This document shows positions 9,555-18,073 of a stretch of DNA of 56,902 nt, piece by piece. Made by a program: the position numbers and the translations under genes. The notes below the pieces were generated by a model, which did not search any database, was not told the origin of the DNA, and saw nothing but the letters and a program-made list of their open reading frames with translations. This DNA is from Deltaproteobacteria bacterium (GTDB lineage Bacteria > Myxococcota_A > Polyangia > JAAYKL01): positions 1 to 56,902 of the forward strand of contig JAFGQN010000188.1 of NCBI GenBank assembly GCA_016935665.1, in the 5' to 3' direction. The stretch's first letter is position 1. Each line of letters starts with the position of its first letter.

Positions 9555-11120
9555 TCAGAGCAAAAGAAACAGAAATTTCATCAATGCAGGAGCAGGTGCG
9601 CCGTTGCGGCCTGGTGTCTCACAGGCGCACCCTTCCTGATTCGACGCCAACTCCCCCCCCACACTGGAAGAATCCCCTGTGGCAGAGGTGCTGGTGTCAA
9701 AGGGCGCGAGTTCGGTATCTGTCACGGGTTGGATGTCGTCGTCGTGCCACTCAAAGGCCCCCACATCCACGCCATTTCCCTGGGGTCTGGGGATACCATC
9801 CCTATCCAGTGCAGGCGCCCACTCTGCGAGACCGGCATCCAACGCCGAGCTTTGCGGCAGCAGGTGAAAATCGAAATTGTCCATATCTACAAAATACGCA
9901 GATGCATCTTTGATAATTATGTTGCCCATGGTCTCCGGGGTATCCATCCCACTCACTGCTGTTGTCAGATTGTTGGCAATGACGCAGTCCTGCACTGGGG
10001 TGCCATCTTTGTGGTCGTGAAACATGATCCATGGCGGTCCCGGGTCATCGTTGTTGGGGTCGAGAACGGTGTTGTTCACGATACGCGAATTCCGTGCACC
10101 ATAAAACGAGATGCCGTGCCAGTGATCGGTGAAAATCACGTTATTTTCCACCACCCAATCCACAAACGTGCCATCAAAACAACCAATTCCCTGCAATGGT
10201 CCGCGAAAGGGCTGATTGGGATCCTCATAATTGATGATAGTGTTGCCTCTAAGCACAATTCCGGTCACTTCGCCGGTCCCAACTCCTCCTTCTCCCACAG
10301 ACCAGGACTGAAACCCGTCATCGTGATTGTCGTTTACATCGTAACAGTTTTTTACTGTGTTGTAGGCAAATATGGAGTAATCTCCAAGACCTCGCATGCC
10401 ATCACCGGCAAAGTTTTCCACCGTATTACCCACAATCTGTGAATAGCTCGCCCCCACTGCAATTCCAAAGTTTACATTTTTTATGCGATTATTCGTTATA
10501 GTGATGCGCGTGCCGTCGGCGTTGATGCCATTGGCGGGCAATTCGTTCCAGTCATCCAGTGTCCATCCACTGACATCTGCAACAGATTGAAGCGTGCACC
10601 AATCCACCGTGATGTCGTGTACCGGGCCTTGCCAGTCATGGGAATCAATATCAATCATCGTTGCCGGCTCATACACATCCCCATTTTCAGGACTGACCTG
10701 CAATCCGCGAAACGTCCAGTTGGCAGCGGCCCGTACAAGAATTCGCGAGAATCGAACCGATTCGTCCTGCGCGGCCTGTATCGTTATCATGCCGGTATTG
10801 TAGTACCCGGTCACATTCAGTTCGCCGTAATTTCCATCACGAAGCCATATGGTATCTCCGGCGCTTACCGGTGCGCCGACATTTTTGGGAACCAGCGATA
10901 CGCCGTCTGCCGGTGGCAGGCTTTCCCATTCCTCAGACGCAATCAAACCACTGTCGAGAACGTGCTGCAGGGATTGCCACGGATTCTCCGCTGTGCCATC
11001 ACCGAGATCACTTCCGTTTTTTATATCCACATAAAAATTCGCGGCATGGGCAGTATTGGAGAATAAAGTCAAAAAGGCAGACGCAATTGCGGCTGAAAAA
11101 AAATAATCAGAAATACGCAT
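9555..11120 (-). CDS. Secreted right-handed beta-helix repeat protein with short MYXO-CTERM-like end
   Basis: This 521-residue protein begins with a cleavable Sec signal (TLFSNTAHA) followed by NFYVDIKNGSDLGDG, the usual opening of pectate-lyase-like parallel beta-helix proteins. Repeated strands such as ITNNRIKNVNFGI, IVGNTVENFAGDG and IVNNTVLDPNN form the helix up to about residue 440. Such folds bind or cleave polysaccharides; no catalytic set is identifiable. The end, after a Thr/Ser/Asp linker, reads CACETPGRNG then a short hydrophobic stretch ending LFLLL. This matches the start of a MYXO-CTERM sorting tail but has no terminal basic cluster. GGGAGAT precedes the ATG. Confidence 0.85.
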   Translation of the reverse strand: MRISDYFFSAAIASAFLTLFSNTAHAANFYVDIKNGSDLGDGTAENPWQSLQHVLDSGLIASEEWESLPPADGVSLVPKNVGAPVSAGDTIWLRDGNYGELNVTGYYNTGMITIQAAQDESVRFSRILVRAAANWTFRGLQVSPENGDVYEPATMIDIDSHDWQGPVHDITVDWCTLQSVADVSGWTLDDWNELPANGINADGTRITITNNRIKNVNFGIAVGASYSQIVGNTVENFAGDGMRGLGDYSIFAYNTVKNCYDVNDNHDDGFQSWSVGEGGVGTGEVTGIVLRGNTIINYEDPNQPFRGPLQGIGCFDGTFVDWVVENNVIFTDHWHGISFYGARNSRIVNNTVLDPNNDDPGPPWIMFHDHKDGTPVQDCVIANNLTTAVSGMDTPETMGNIIIKDASAYFVDMDNFDFHLLPQSSALDAGLAEWAPALDRDGIPRPQGNGVDVGAFEWHDDDIQPVTDTELAPFDTSTSATGDSSSVGGELASNQEGCACETPGRNGAPAPALMKFLFLLL

Positions 11121-11298
11121 CTCATATCTCCCTTCACAGGATAGTAAAAAAGACTATCTATTATGAGTTTAGTTTTAAAAAAGGTGGTGACAAAACCGAT
11201 TTTCAAATCCGATTCAGGACATCAACACCAAACGGGATGGGGGATGGCAATCGCCAAGGGGAATTTGCCGCCACACATTTTATGTAGTGGACGCGAAA

Positions 11299-12930
11299 TT
11301 ATTTTTTTGGGGGCGCCGGGAACCCGTAATCGGTCTGCAGCGTCTCTGAATCGGTGGGCATCGCATAGTCCGGCATTCCGTATTCCAGTACTGAATGCGT
11401 ATCCGAATCCACAGGCATTCCGTATTCCAGTACTGAATGCGTATCCGAATCCACAGGCATTCCGTATTCCAGCACGGATTCCGAAGAGGTATCGGCGGGC
11501 ATACCATAATCCTCGTCGGTGGGCATGTCCGTTTCAGAATCGGTGGGCATCGCATAGTCCGGCATTCCGTATTCCAGTACTGAATGCGTATCCGAATCCA
11601 CAGGCATTCCGTATTCCAGCACCGGCTCTGTGTCTTTGGGTTCCCCCGTATCCGAGTCACTGTCTTTCACGCTGGTGGCTGTATCCTTCGATGTCGTCGT
11701 ATCTGAGGCCGAATCTTCAGTTGCACTATCATGCGTATCTGAATCCACCACGGAATCGGTGTCCTCGGGCATCCCATAATCTTCCTCACATGCGGCCACC
11801 CCCGCCCCAAGCAGCATGGCCAGAGTAATGGCTGCCGCCTGTTTCGAAATATATTGTCCGCTTAATCTCTGTTCGTGATACGCCCTGTAAATGCACATGG
11901 GGTTTTCCACCCCATCGCCGGAAGCCACTTTCTTCGCAGTGCATCCGCCTTTACAAATCGACGCCTTGTCACAGGTCTTACAAAATCCCCCCAACTCATT
12001 GATAGACCAGTTGCGCGTATACGAAAACGCCCCCTCCCGATGCCAAATCTCCGACAATGACGTATCGCGGATATTCCCTTCCACAAAATTCTGTCCCTTT
12101 GAGTTATAACCGGCCATGATGGACAAACACCCCTTGATGTTGCCATTTGATTCTATCCCAATCACCGTTTTCCCCGCTCCGCAACCGCTAAAATGGTTTC
12201 CTCCGCTGGCTTTGCGCAGTGTTTTTTCGTTGGGCCCAAAGTAGCCCACCGAGTCCGAGGGATGAATGCGAATGGGGCTTTTTTTAATCATTTTAGCAAG
12301 AGTTTTCTCCACGCCAATCAATTGCCCAGGCGCCAGCAGCATATCCCGATGGTCGCTCATATTGCCCATATCGGTTCCCAGCTGAATTTGCCAGCCATAG
12401 GCCCCCTTCTCGACAATCAGCTGGTGAATGGTCTCCAACTCATTGAGATTGCGCGTGTTCAGGTGAGTCAATACCGCAAACGGCATGCGTTCTTCTCTGC
12501 AAATATCCATGGTCTGTGTCAGCTGACGAAAATGGCCAATACGTCCGCGAATAAAATCATGGGTTTGCGCCACGCCGCCATCCAGGCTCAAACCGATGCC
12601 CGATAGCCCCTTGCGCTTTGCCGTTCGCACAGCATCCCGGTCCATAACAACCGCATTGGTGATCATGCCCGCCCGAATTCCCACTCGGGTGGCCGCTTCA
12701 ATGATCTCCGGCCAATCCTCCCGACATGTGGGCTCTCCACCGGAAATAGTTACCCACTCCATCCCCAGCGATTTCAACTCCGAAAACATTTGTCTGATTT
12801 CGTCGATTGTGAGTTCGTTGTCTCTGGCCTTTCCCGCACGGGAACCGCAATGCTTGCATCTAAGGTTACACTTCAAGGTGGCTTCAAATACCCCGCGACG
12901 AGGTACGTAAATCGATGTTTGTGTCGCCAT
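11299..12930 (-). CDS. Radical SAM/SPASM enzyme fused to a lipoprotein-like YGMP-repeat tail
   Basis: About 543 residues in one uninterrupted frame. Residues 1-~345 are a radical SAM enzyme: C21xxxC25xxC28 for the SAM-binding cluster, then a SPASM region (GCGAGKTVIG, then CKTCDKASICKGGC and a later Cys) for auxiliary Fe-S clusters. This is the architecture of peptide-modifying maturases. Residues ~366-381 then form a hydrophobic stretch ending GAGVAAC, a good lipobox with Cys381. The last ~160 residues are Asp/Ser/Thr-rich and hold seven YGMP, two YAMP and one final YGFP motif. I recall separate rSAM/lipoprotein partner systems in Bacteroidetes with YGxP motifs after the lipid Cys; here enzyme and putative substrate would be one chain. 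A Met at 11898 could restart translation, but no clear ribosome site precedes it. Confidence 0.85.
   Translation of the reverse strand: MATQTSIYVPRRGVFEATLKCNLRCKHCGSRAGKARDNELTIDEIRQMFSELKSLGMEWVTISGGEPTCREDWPEIIEAATRVGIRAGMITNAVVMDRDAVRTAKRKGLSGIGLSLDGGVAQTHDFIRGRIGHFRQLTQTMDICREERMPFAVLTHLNTRNLNELETIHQLIVEKGAYGWQIQLGTDMGNMSDHRDMLLAPGQLIGVEKTLAKMIKKSPIRIHPSDSVGYFGPNEKTLRKASGGNHFSGCGAGKTVIGIESNGNIKGCLSIMAGYNSKGQNFVEGNIRDTSLSEIWHREGAFSYTRNWSINELGGFCKTCDKASICKGGCTAKKVASGDGVENPMCIYRAYHEQRLSGQYISKQAAAITLAMLLGAGVAACEEDYGMPEDTDSVVDSDTHDSATEDSASDTTTSKDTATSVKDSDSDTGEPKDTEPVLEYGMPVDSDTHSVLEYGMPDYAMPTDSETDMPTDEDYGMPADTSSESVLEYGMPVDSDTHSVLEYGMPVDSDTHSVLEYGMPDYAMPTDSETLQTDYGFPAPPKK
11348..11630. repeat. 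42-bp tandem repeats and a 189-bp duplication inside the rSAM fusion gene
   Basis: A 42-base unit beginning GGCATTCCGTATTCCAG starts at 11372, 11414 and 11456 (the last partial), and again at 11561 and 11603. The block beginning GAATCGGTGGGC recurs at 11348 and 11537, 189 bases apart. Both lengths are multiples of three, so the frame is kept. Each 42-base unit encodes 14 residues around LEYGMPVDSDTH. The near-identity at the DNA level points to recent duplication. Confidence 0.92.
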
Positions 12931-13143
12931 AATGAGTCCTTTCGGCAGTAAGTCCGTTAAAGTTGGTTAAAGTACGCAATGCAAAATCGTACCAGAAAAT
13001 GCGAAGATAATCCTGGAAAAAAGCATCGTTGAATTAATGCATTTTAGCGGGGAAGAACTGGCGGGCGAACTATCCCATTTCCATTGCCTGGATCTGTTGG
13101 GCTGTTATGTGTTATGTTTTAGTCTGTTGCAGGAATTAAAATC

Positions 13144-14079
13144 ATGAATATTGTCCGTGCCCACAAACTAAAAGATCATTTCGTCGAACTGCTGCGCAGC
13201 GCCTCCTCTCAATTACCGGGAGATGTGGTGGACGCACTGCAGCAGGGCTTTCACCAGGAAGACAAAGGGTCGCCGGCTCACATGGCCATGGAAATCATTT
13301 TAAAAAATATTGAGCTGTCCAAAGCCAACAGCACACCACTGTGTCAGGATACAGGCACCAATATCTGGCACGTGTATCACCCGCAGCATATTTGCAAAAC
13401 CGCTCTGGAAGAGATGATTCGCGATGCCACCGAAGAAGCGTGCCGGCTTTCCTATTTGCGCGCCAATGCGGTCGATCCGGTGAGTGGGCTGAACAGTGGC
13501 AACAATCTGGGGCTTCGCTTTCCGGTTATTTCCTTTTACGAATGGCGTTCCTCCGCTGTGCGCGCGTCAGTGATGCTGAAAGGCGGTGGATGTGAAAATG
13601 TATCAACACAATATGCCCTGCCCCACGAATCGCTTCAGGCCGGTCGCGACCTCGACGGTGTTCGAAAAGTGGTGCTGGATGCGGTGTTCAAAGCCCAGGG
13701 ACGCGGTTGTGCCCCCGGGATTATTGGTGTTGGCATCGGCGGCGATCGTATTACCGGCATGATTGAAGCCAAGCACCAGCTGTGGCGGGATTTAGCTGAC
13801 CGAAATCCCGTTGCACTTTTGGATAAACTGGAACAGCGATTGCACGACGAATGCAATCAGCTGGGCATTGGTCCCATGGGCTACGGCGGTAAAACAACCG
13901 TTCTGGGCGTAAAAGCCGGCGCTATCCATCGCGTGCCCGCCTCTTATTTCGTTTCCATTTCTTATATGTGCTGGGCGTCGAGAAAAGCGAGTGTTACCAT
14001 TGCGCCTTCTGGAAAAACCACATTTCATAAACGGGTGCCGCGTTCTATGACCTGCAACACCCCCAATTGCAAAGGGTAA
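13144..14079 (+). CDS. Class I fumarate hydratase, alpha subunit
   Basis: This 311-residue iron-sulfur hydro-lyase subunit interconverts fumarate and malate in the TCA cycle. Motifs of the N-terminal class I fumarase/tartrate dehydratase family are clear: LCQDTGT with Cys67, the SGLNSGNN region, KGGGCENVS and GCAPGIIGVGIGGDR. The last is the usual cluster and substrate region. The beta subunit follows after 4 bases, so this is the split two-subunit form. L(+)-tartrate dehydratase is the main alternative; a TCA role is more likely because sucCD are also in the window. AGGA precedes the ATG. Confidence 0.9.
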   Translation: MNIVRAHKLKDHFVELLRSASSQLPGDVVDALQQGFHQEDKGSPAHMAMEIILKNIELSKANSTPLCQDTGTNIWHVYHPQHICKTALEEMIRDATEEACRLSYLRANAVDPVSGLNSGNNLGLRFPVISFYEWRSSAVRASVMLKGGGCENVSTQYALPHESLQAGRDLDGVRKVVLDAVFKAQGRGCAPGIIGVGIGGDRITGMIEAKHQLWRDLADRNPVALLDKLEQRLHDECNQLGIGPMGYGGKTTVLGVKAGAIHRVPASYFVSISYMCWASRKASVTIAPSGKTTFHKRVPRSMTCNTPNCKG

Positions 14080-14083
14080 CACC

Positions 14084-14659
14084 GTGAAACACATCCAGTT
14101 GCCGATTGGCGAAACGGACATTCGGATACTCAAAGTGGGGGACGAAGTGGCCATATCCGGTGTCATGGTCACAGCCCGGGATGCGGCGCATAAATACATT
14201 ATTGAAAACTGGCCCAAATGGGTGGCGCCGCTGTTGAAAGACCGGGCCATTTATCATTGTGGTCCGGTGGTTCGAAAAGACGAAAACGGATATCACGCGA
14301 TCTCTGCCGGACCGACCACGTCTATTCGGGAGGAGCATTACGAGCCGCAAATAATAGCCCACTACGGCCCGCGCATCATTATCGGCAAAGGCGGAATGGG
14401 TGATGCCACACTTGCGGCGATGCAAAAGTCTGGCGCTGTTTACGTCCATGCGACAGGTGGCGCGGCCAGTTTCATCGCGAGGTCCATCCGGAAAATACAC
14501 AATGTGTACATGCTGGACGAACTCGGCCCCCCTGAAGCGTTCTGGGAAATGGAAGTTGAAGACTTCACTGGTGTGGTGACCATGGATGCCCATGGCGGCA
14601 GCCTTCACAATATTGTTCGCAAAGCGTCAGAAAAGCGGTTACATGCCCTCCTCCAATAA
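14084..14659 (+). CDS. Class I fumarate hydratase, beta subunit
   Basis: This 191-residue partner of the preceding subunit corresponds to the C-terminal swivelling domain of single-chain class I fumarases. It has the family pattern GDEVAISGVMVTARDAAHK near residue 20, GPTTSIRE, and IGKGGMGDATLAAM around residue 100. The ATG closest in frame is absent and translation begins at GTG 14084, four bases after the alpha stop, which suggests coupled translation at equal stoichiometry. Confidence 0.9.
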   Translation: MKHIQLPIGETDIRILKVGDEVAISGVMVTARDAAHKYIIENWPKWVAPLLKDRAIYHCGPVVRKDENGYHAISAGPTTSIREEHYEPQIIAHYGPRIIIGKGGMGDATLAAMQKSGAVYVHATGGAASFIARSIRKIHNVYMLDELGPPEAFWEMEVEDFTGVVTMDAHGGSLHNIVRKASEKRLHALLQ

Positions 14660-14921
14660 AAAACAAAGCGGTCGAGTGCTCACCTATGACGGCCATCGCG
14701 CCATGCAGCGCCCCAGGATGGTGGTATTTGAAGGTGTGCACTATGAAGTGGTGGAATGCGAAAGCCTCTACATCTCTACCGGTATCCACAGCAATTGTCC
14801 GGTTAAACGGGGATTTCATGTGCGTTGCCTTGGAGGCCGCCAGTTTCGGCTGGAATTGACCGAAGGGGTTGGCTGGCAAATCGAAACGGTCCCCGGTCCA
14901 TTCTCAATTCCCGGTGAGTGA
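14643..14921 (+). CDS. Hypothetical 92-residue protein
   Basis: I do not recognise this protein. It starts inside the last 17 bases of the fumarase beta gene, in another frame, which suggests translational coupling. It has no signal peptide, membrane segment or Cys pair. Residues ~10-70 alternate hydrophobic and charged positions (RMVVFEGVHYEVVECESLYIS), as expected of a small beta-barrel such as a PilZ-like fold, but I see no RxxxR...D/NxSxxG motif. The family and role are unknown. Confidence 0.6.
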   Translation: MPSSNKKQSGRVLTYDGHRAMQRPRMVVFEGVHYEVVECESLYISTGIHSNCPVKRGFHVRCLGGRQFRLELTEGVGWQIETVPGPFSIPGE

Positions 14922-15083
14922 CAGAACTCACATTCCCGGTAATATGCCAATTTTATTTGAAAAATATCGTTAAACATACCGCAAACATACCGCAGGATGC
15001 GCTATCGGCGATACGTGAGTTTAATTCCCAAAAGAAAGTTTTACTGAAAACGAATCCTGGACTATGTTCGAGGGGTGAACGAG

Positions 15084-16199
15084 ATGAATACCAAAGCAAT
15101 AGATCAGTGTGCGCCCGAAAATAAAACGTTGGTATCCCCTGGGGATATTATTGGGGGCAAGTACAAACTGGAAGAGATCGCCGGTACCGGTGGGATGGCC
15201 AATGTCTGGCGCGCCACCTTGAAGGGGCCCGGACGATTTCGGCGAACAGTCGCCATCAAACACATGCATTCCCACCTCAAGGAAACGGACCAGTTTCTTG
15301 ACATGTTTTTCGAAGAGGCGCGTGTTGGGGCGGAACTGCAGGATGGAAACATTGTTCAGACATACGACTTTATTGAGGAGCTGGGGGAATACTATCTGGT
15401 GATGGAATGGATAGAGGGCATCAATCTGGCCACCTATATCCAGTATATCAACCGGATTCGCTCCCGCACCAAATGGCAACTGGCGGTGGCCATCGGCATT
15501 GGTGTGCTGAGGGGACTTTCCGCTGCCCATGAAAACGTTGATGACGACGGAAAACCAACACCCATTCTGCACCGGGATGTATCGCCCCACAACATTCTTA
15601 TCAGCGACAAGGGAATGGCCAAACTCATCGACTTTGGATTGGCGCTGGCCAGCGATCGACTCAGTGCGCCTACGCCTCCGGATGTTGCCAAAGGCAAACT
15701 GTCGTACCTCGCCCCCGAAATTCTGAAAGGTGGAAAGGCCACACCATTGTCGGATCAGTTTTCCGTGGGCAATATGCTCTGGGAAACACTTGCCGGACGA
15801 AGACTTTTCAAGGGAGAAAATGACAGAGACATTTTCCATAAAATCTCTACTGGAAAGATAGAACCGCTAAATAAGATTCGTCCAGATGTTCCCAAATCAC
15901 TGCTTAGAGTGATTGGCAGGTCGTTGCAGACAGATCCGGAAAAACGATATGGCTCTGTTCGGGAAATGGTGCTGGAATTGACCAACGTCCTTCGGACCGT
16001 AAAAGCCCAGGACGATTTTTACGAACTGCTGGCCCAGTCGGTATGTGCGGCGCGCAAAGAATTTGGTCTGGGAAGAAAAACGCAGGCGCCGTTCGAAAAC
16101 GGAACAGCGCCATCTGAAGAATCGGAAATCGAAATCGAATTAAAGGAAAAAGCGATTACACGGCGATTCTTTGAGAAAATCACCTCATTCATGCGCTGA
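15084..16199 (+). CDS. Ser/Thr protein kinase (myxobacterial PknB/Pkn type)
   Basis: About 371 residues. The kinase domain spans ~25-290. It has a Gly loop (AGTGGMANV), VAIKHMH with the ATP-anchoring Lys, the catalytic loop HRDVSPHNI and the magnesium motif IDFGLA. It also has an activation segment ending in SYLAPE. The HRDVSPHN form is typical of myxobacterial eukaryote-like kinases. There is no transmembrane helix and no PASTA repeat; the C-terminal ~80 residues are acidic and unassigned. I chose ATG 15084 rather than GTG 15075 because AGGGGTG lies six bases before it. The substrate is unknown. Confidence 0.92.
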   Translation: MNTKAIDQCAPENKTLVSPGDIIGGKYKLEEIAGTGGMANVWRATLKGPGRFRRTVAIKHMHSHLKETDQFLDMFFEEARVGAELQDGNIVQTYDFIEELGEYYLVMEWIEGINLATYIQYINRIRSRTKWQLAVAIGIGVLRGLSAAHENVDDDGKPTPILHRDVSPHNILISDKGMAKLIDFGLALASDRLSAPTPPDVAKGKLSYLAPEILKGGKATPLSDQFSVGNMLWETLAGRRLFKGENDRDIFHKISTGKIEPLNKIRPDVPKSLLRVIGRSLQTDPEKRYGSVREMVLELTNVLRTVKAQDDFYELLAQSVCAARKEFGLGRKTQAPFENGTAPSEESEIEIELKEKAITRRFFEKITSFMR

Positions 16200-16889
16200 T
16201 TACGGCCGATACACGCGCATATTGGCCACGTAGTACTCCATATCCATTGCTTTGAATGCCTTTTTTGCTGTGAGCATAATTCGCATTGTCTGAAACACCC
16301 AGCCCGTCGGGTCCGATTTGAAGCCGGAATAATCAATTGAACCATCCTGTTTGGATACGGTGGAAGTCACGGTGAACCACTCTCCTCCGCGCGGAATATC
16401 AAATCGCCTTGAATAAATGGGAGTAAGGTAATCCCATTCGTAAAAAGCAAATCGAACTCCGGGATTGTAAGACATCAGCGATTCGGGCACATAAATATCG
16501 AAGGTGACTCGAAAGTCTTCCCTGCGCATGTCGGCGACATGGTCCAAATCCAACTGAAACTCCACCCCTACCCCAAACCGGGCGTTCGGCACACCCAAAC
16601 CGTGAATCCGGAGTGCATCTTCGCCGCCGATATGCGTTACCTCGTTGGTGTCCAGAAATGCACATGTGCTGTCCACATCGTTGTTCTCATAATTCTCACA
16701 CCAACTCTCCGAGTTCATAATCAAACTGGTCTCCTGCCGTTTCGAGGATACACTGTAATCCCGCTCCAAAACCACAGTGGGCGCGCCGGTGATGTTCAGG
16801 TCTTCCTGTTCCCACGTTTCCCCGGGAGCGGATTCATAACATCCAGCGATAAGAAGGGCACAGACAGTGAGCTGCAAAAATTTCTTCAT
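16200..16889 (-). CDS. Lipoprotein of unknown function
   Basis: About 229 residues. A signal peptide from MKKFLQL ends in the lipobox LIAGC. The mature part has beta-sandwich character with alternating aromatic residues (GVGVEFQLDLDHV, FRVTFDIYVPES, EWFTVTSTVS), reminiscent of carbohydrate-binding modules, and two Cys that could pair. Only this resemblance is visible; no family is named. The start at 16889 follows AAAGGAACAGG. It lies 114 bases downstream of flhB on the same strand and its stop abuts that of the kinase. Confidence 0.75.
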   Translation of the reverse strand: MKKFLQLTVCALLIAGCYESAPGETWEQEDLNITGAPTVVLERDYSVSSKRQETSLIMNSESWCENYENNDVDSTCAFLDTNEVTHIGGEDALRIHGLGVPNARFGVGVEFQLDLDHVADMRREDFRVTFDIYVPESLMSYNPGVRFAFYEWDYLTPIYSRRFDIPRGGEWFTVTSTVSKQDGSIDYSGFKSDPTGWVFQTMRIMLTAKKAFKAMDMEYYVANMRVYRP

Positions 16890-17003
16890 AAAACCTGTTC
16901 CTTTGTCAAAAAGAGCGACTCTGTAAACTAAGACGTCCATAATATATTGGATTATGGTTTACGAACAGATTTTTTGATGTTACCTCACTGGTTTTCAGCA
17001 AAA

Positions 17004-18059
17004 CTACATCCTGCCGGTCACCTTGTACACCCATGCCAGTAATGATGCCACTGCCCCGAACAGTTCTCTGGGAATGGGCTTTCCCACCTTGCCATTTTTG
17101 TAAAGCGATCTCGCCAGAGGCGGGTCAGTCACGACGGGTATGTTATTATGTCGCGCTTCGGCGCGAATTACTGCAGCTACATCATCCACTCCGGCAGCCA
17201 CGATGATGGGCGCTTCATGTTTGGCGACGTCATATTGAATCGCCACCGAATAGTGCGTGGGGTTCACTACCACAACGTCTGCTTCGGCCACGTTCCCTCT
17301 CATGCGAGACATGGCCATCTCTATTTGTTTGCCGCGGATTCTTGATTTGATTCTGGGGTCGCCTTCGGTATCTTTGTGTTCCTGTTTTACTTCGTCCTTG
17401 GTCATTTTCATTTTCTGCTTGTGCCGCCAGCGTTCGATGATCACATCGAGTACTGCGATAAACGCCAGTGCCAGAATAACAATCAGTACAATGCGCAGAC
17501 ACATGCTGCCAATCTTGGACAGAATCTCAAGTGGCGTCAGCCCCAGCAATCGGCCATTGTGTTTCACTTCATCCCATAGCGCGAGGAAGGAAAGCGTACC
17601 GATAATGGCAATTTTCACCAGAGATTTTAAAATCTCATATACGGTGCTTTTTGAAAACAGCATGGATTTTAATTTGGGCAACGGATTAAATCTGTTGATG
17701 TTGGGTTCCATGGGTTGGAATGAGAAATTGAAGCCCACCTGGGCAATCTGCGCCGCCAGCCCCAGGATCAATCCGGTCAACAAAATGGGTGCAATCACAG
17801 TCAGAGTGACGCGAACACCGCGAAAAAAGAAATTGGTAAAGTTCTCATACTTCTCCATATGCCCCAGTGTTCCAGCGGCAAAATGAGTGAGTGTATTGGT
17901 GATGAGACTCCAACCACCCACAACGGCACTGGTTCCCGCCAAAAGAGCAACCACGGACGCCATATCCTGACTTCGTGATACGTCGCCCTTCTCTTTGAAT
18001 CGCTTCTCCTGCTTCGCGGTAGGGTCTTCAGTGCGATCATCCTGGTCAGTATCGGCCAC
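17004..18059 (-). CDS. flhB: Flagellar export protein FlhB
   Basis: About 351 residues. FlhB is the export-apparatus switch that changes substrate from rod/hook to filament proteins. It has an N-terminal charged segment, four hydrophobic helices between ~35 and 210, and a cytoplasmic domain with the autocleavage motif NPTH (VVVVNPTHYSVAI). Translation most likely starts at GTG 18059, which has AGGAGG seven bases upstream; the ATG at 18077 would place that site inside the gene. It is the last recognisable flagellar gene here; flhA does not follow. Confidence 0.96.
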   Translation of the reverse strand: MADTDQDDRTEDPTAKQEKRFKEKGDVSRSQDMASVVALLAGTSAVVGGWSLITNTLTHFAAGTLGHMEKYENFTNFFFRGVRVTLTVIAPILLTGLILGLAAQIAQVGFNFSFQPMEPNINRFNPLPKLKSMLFSKSTVYEILKSLVKIAIIGTLSFLALWDEVKHNGRLLGLTPLEILSKIGSMCLRIVLIVILALAFIAVLDVIIERWRHKQKMKMTKDEVKQEHKDTEGDPRIKSRIRGKQIEMAMSRMRGNVAEADVVVVNPTHYSVAIQYDVAKHEAPIIVAAGVDDVAAVIRAEARHNNIPVVTDPPLARSLYKNGKVGKPIPRELFGAVASLLAWVYKVTGRM

Positions 18060-18073
18060 CTGATTACCTCCTT

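Noticed and set aside
11348-11630. CRISPR-like regular repeats
   Set aside because: The units are contiguous 42-base tandem repeats inside a coding frame, with no unique spacers and no cas genes nearby.
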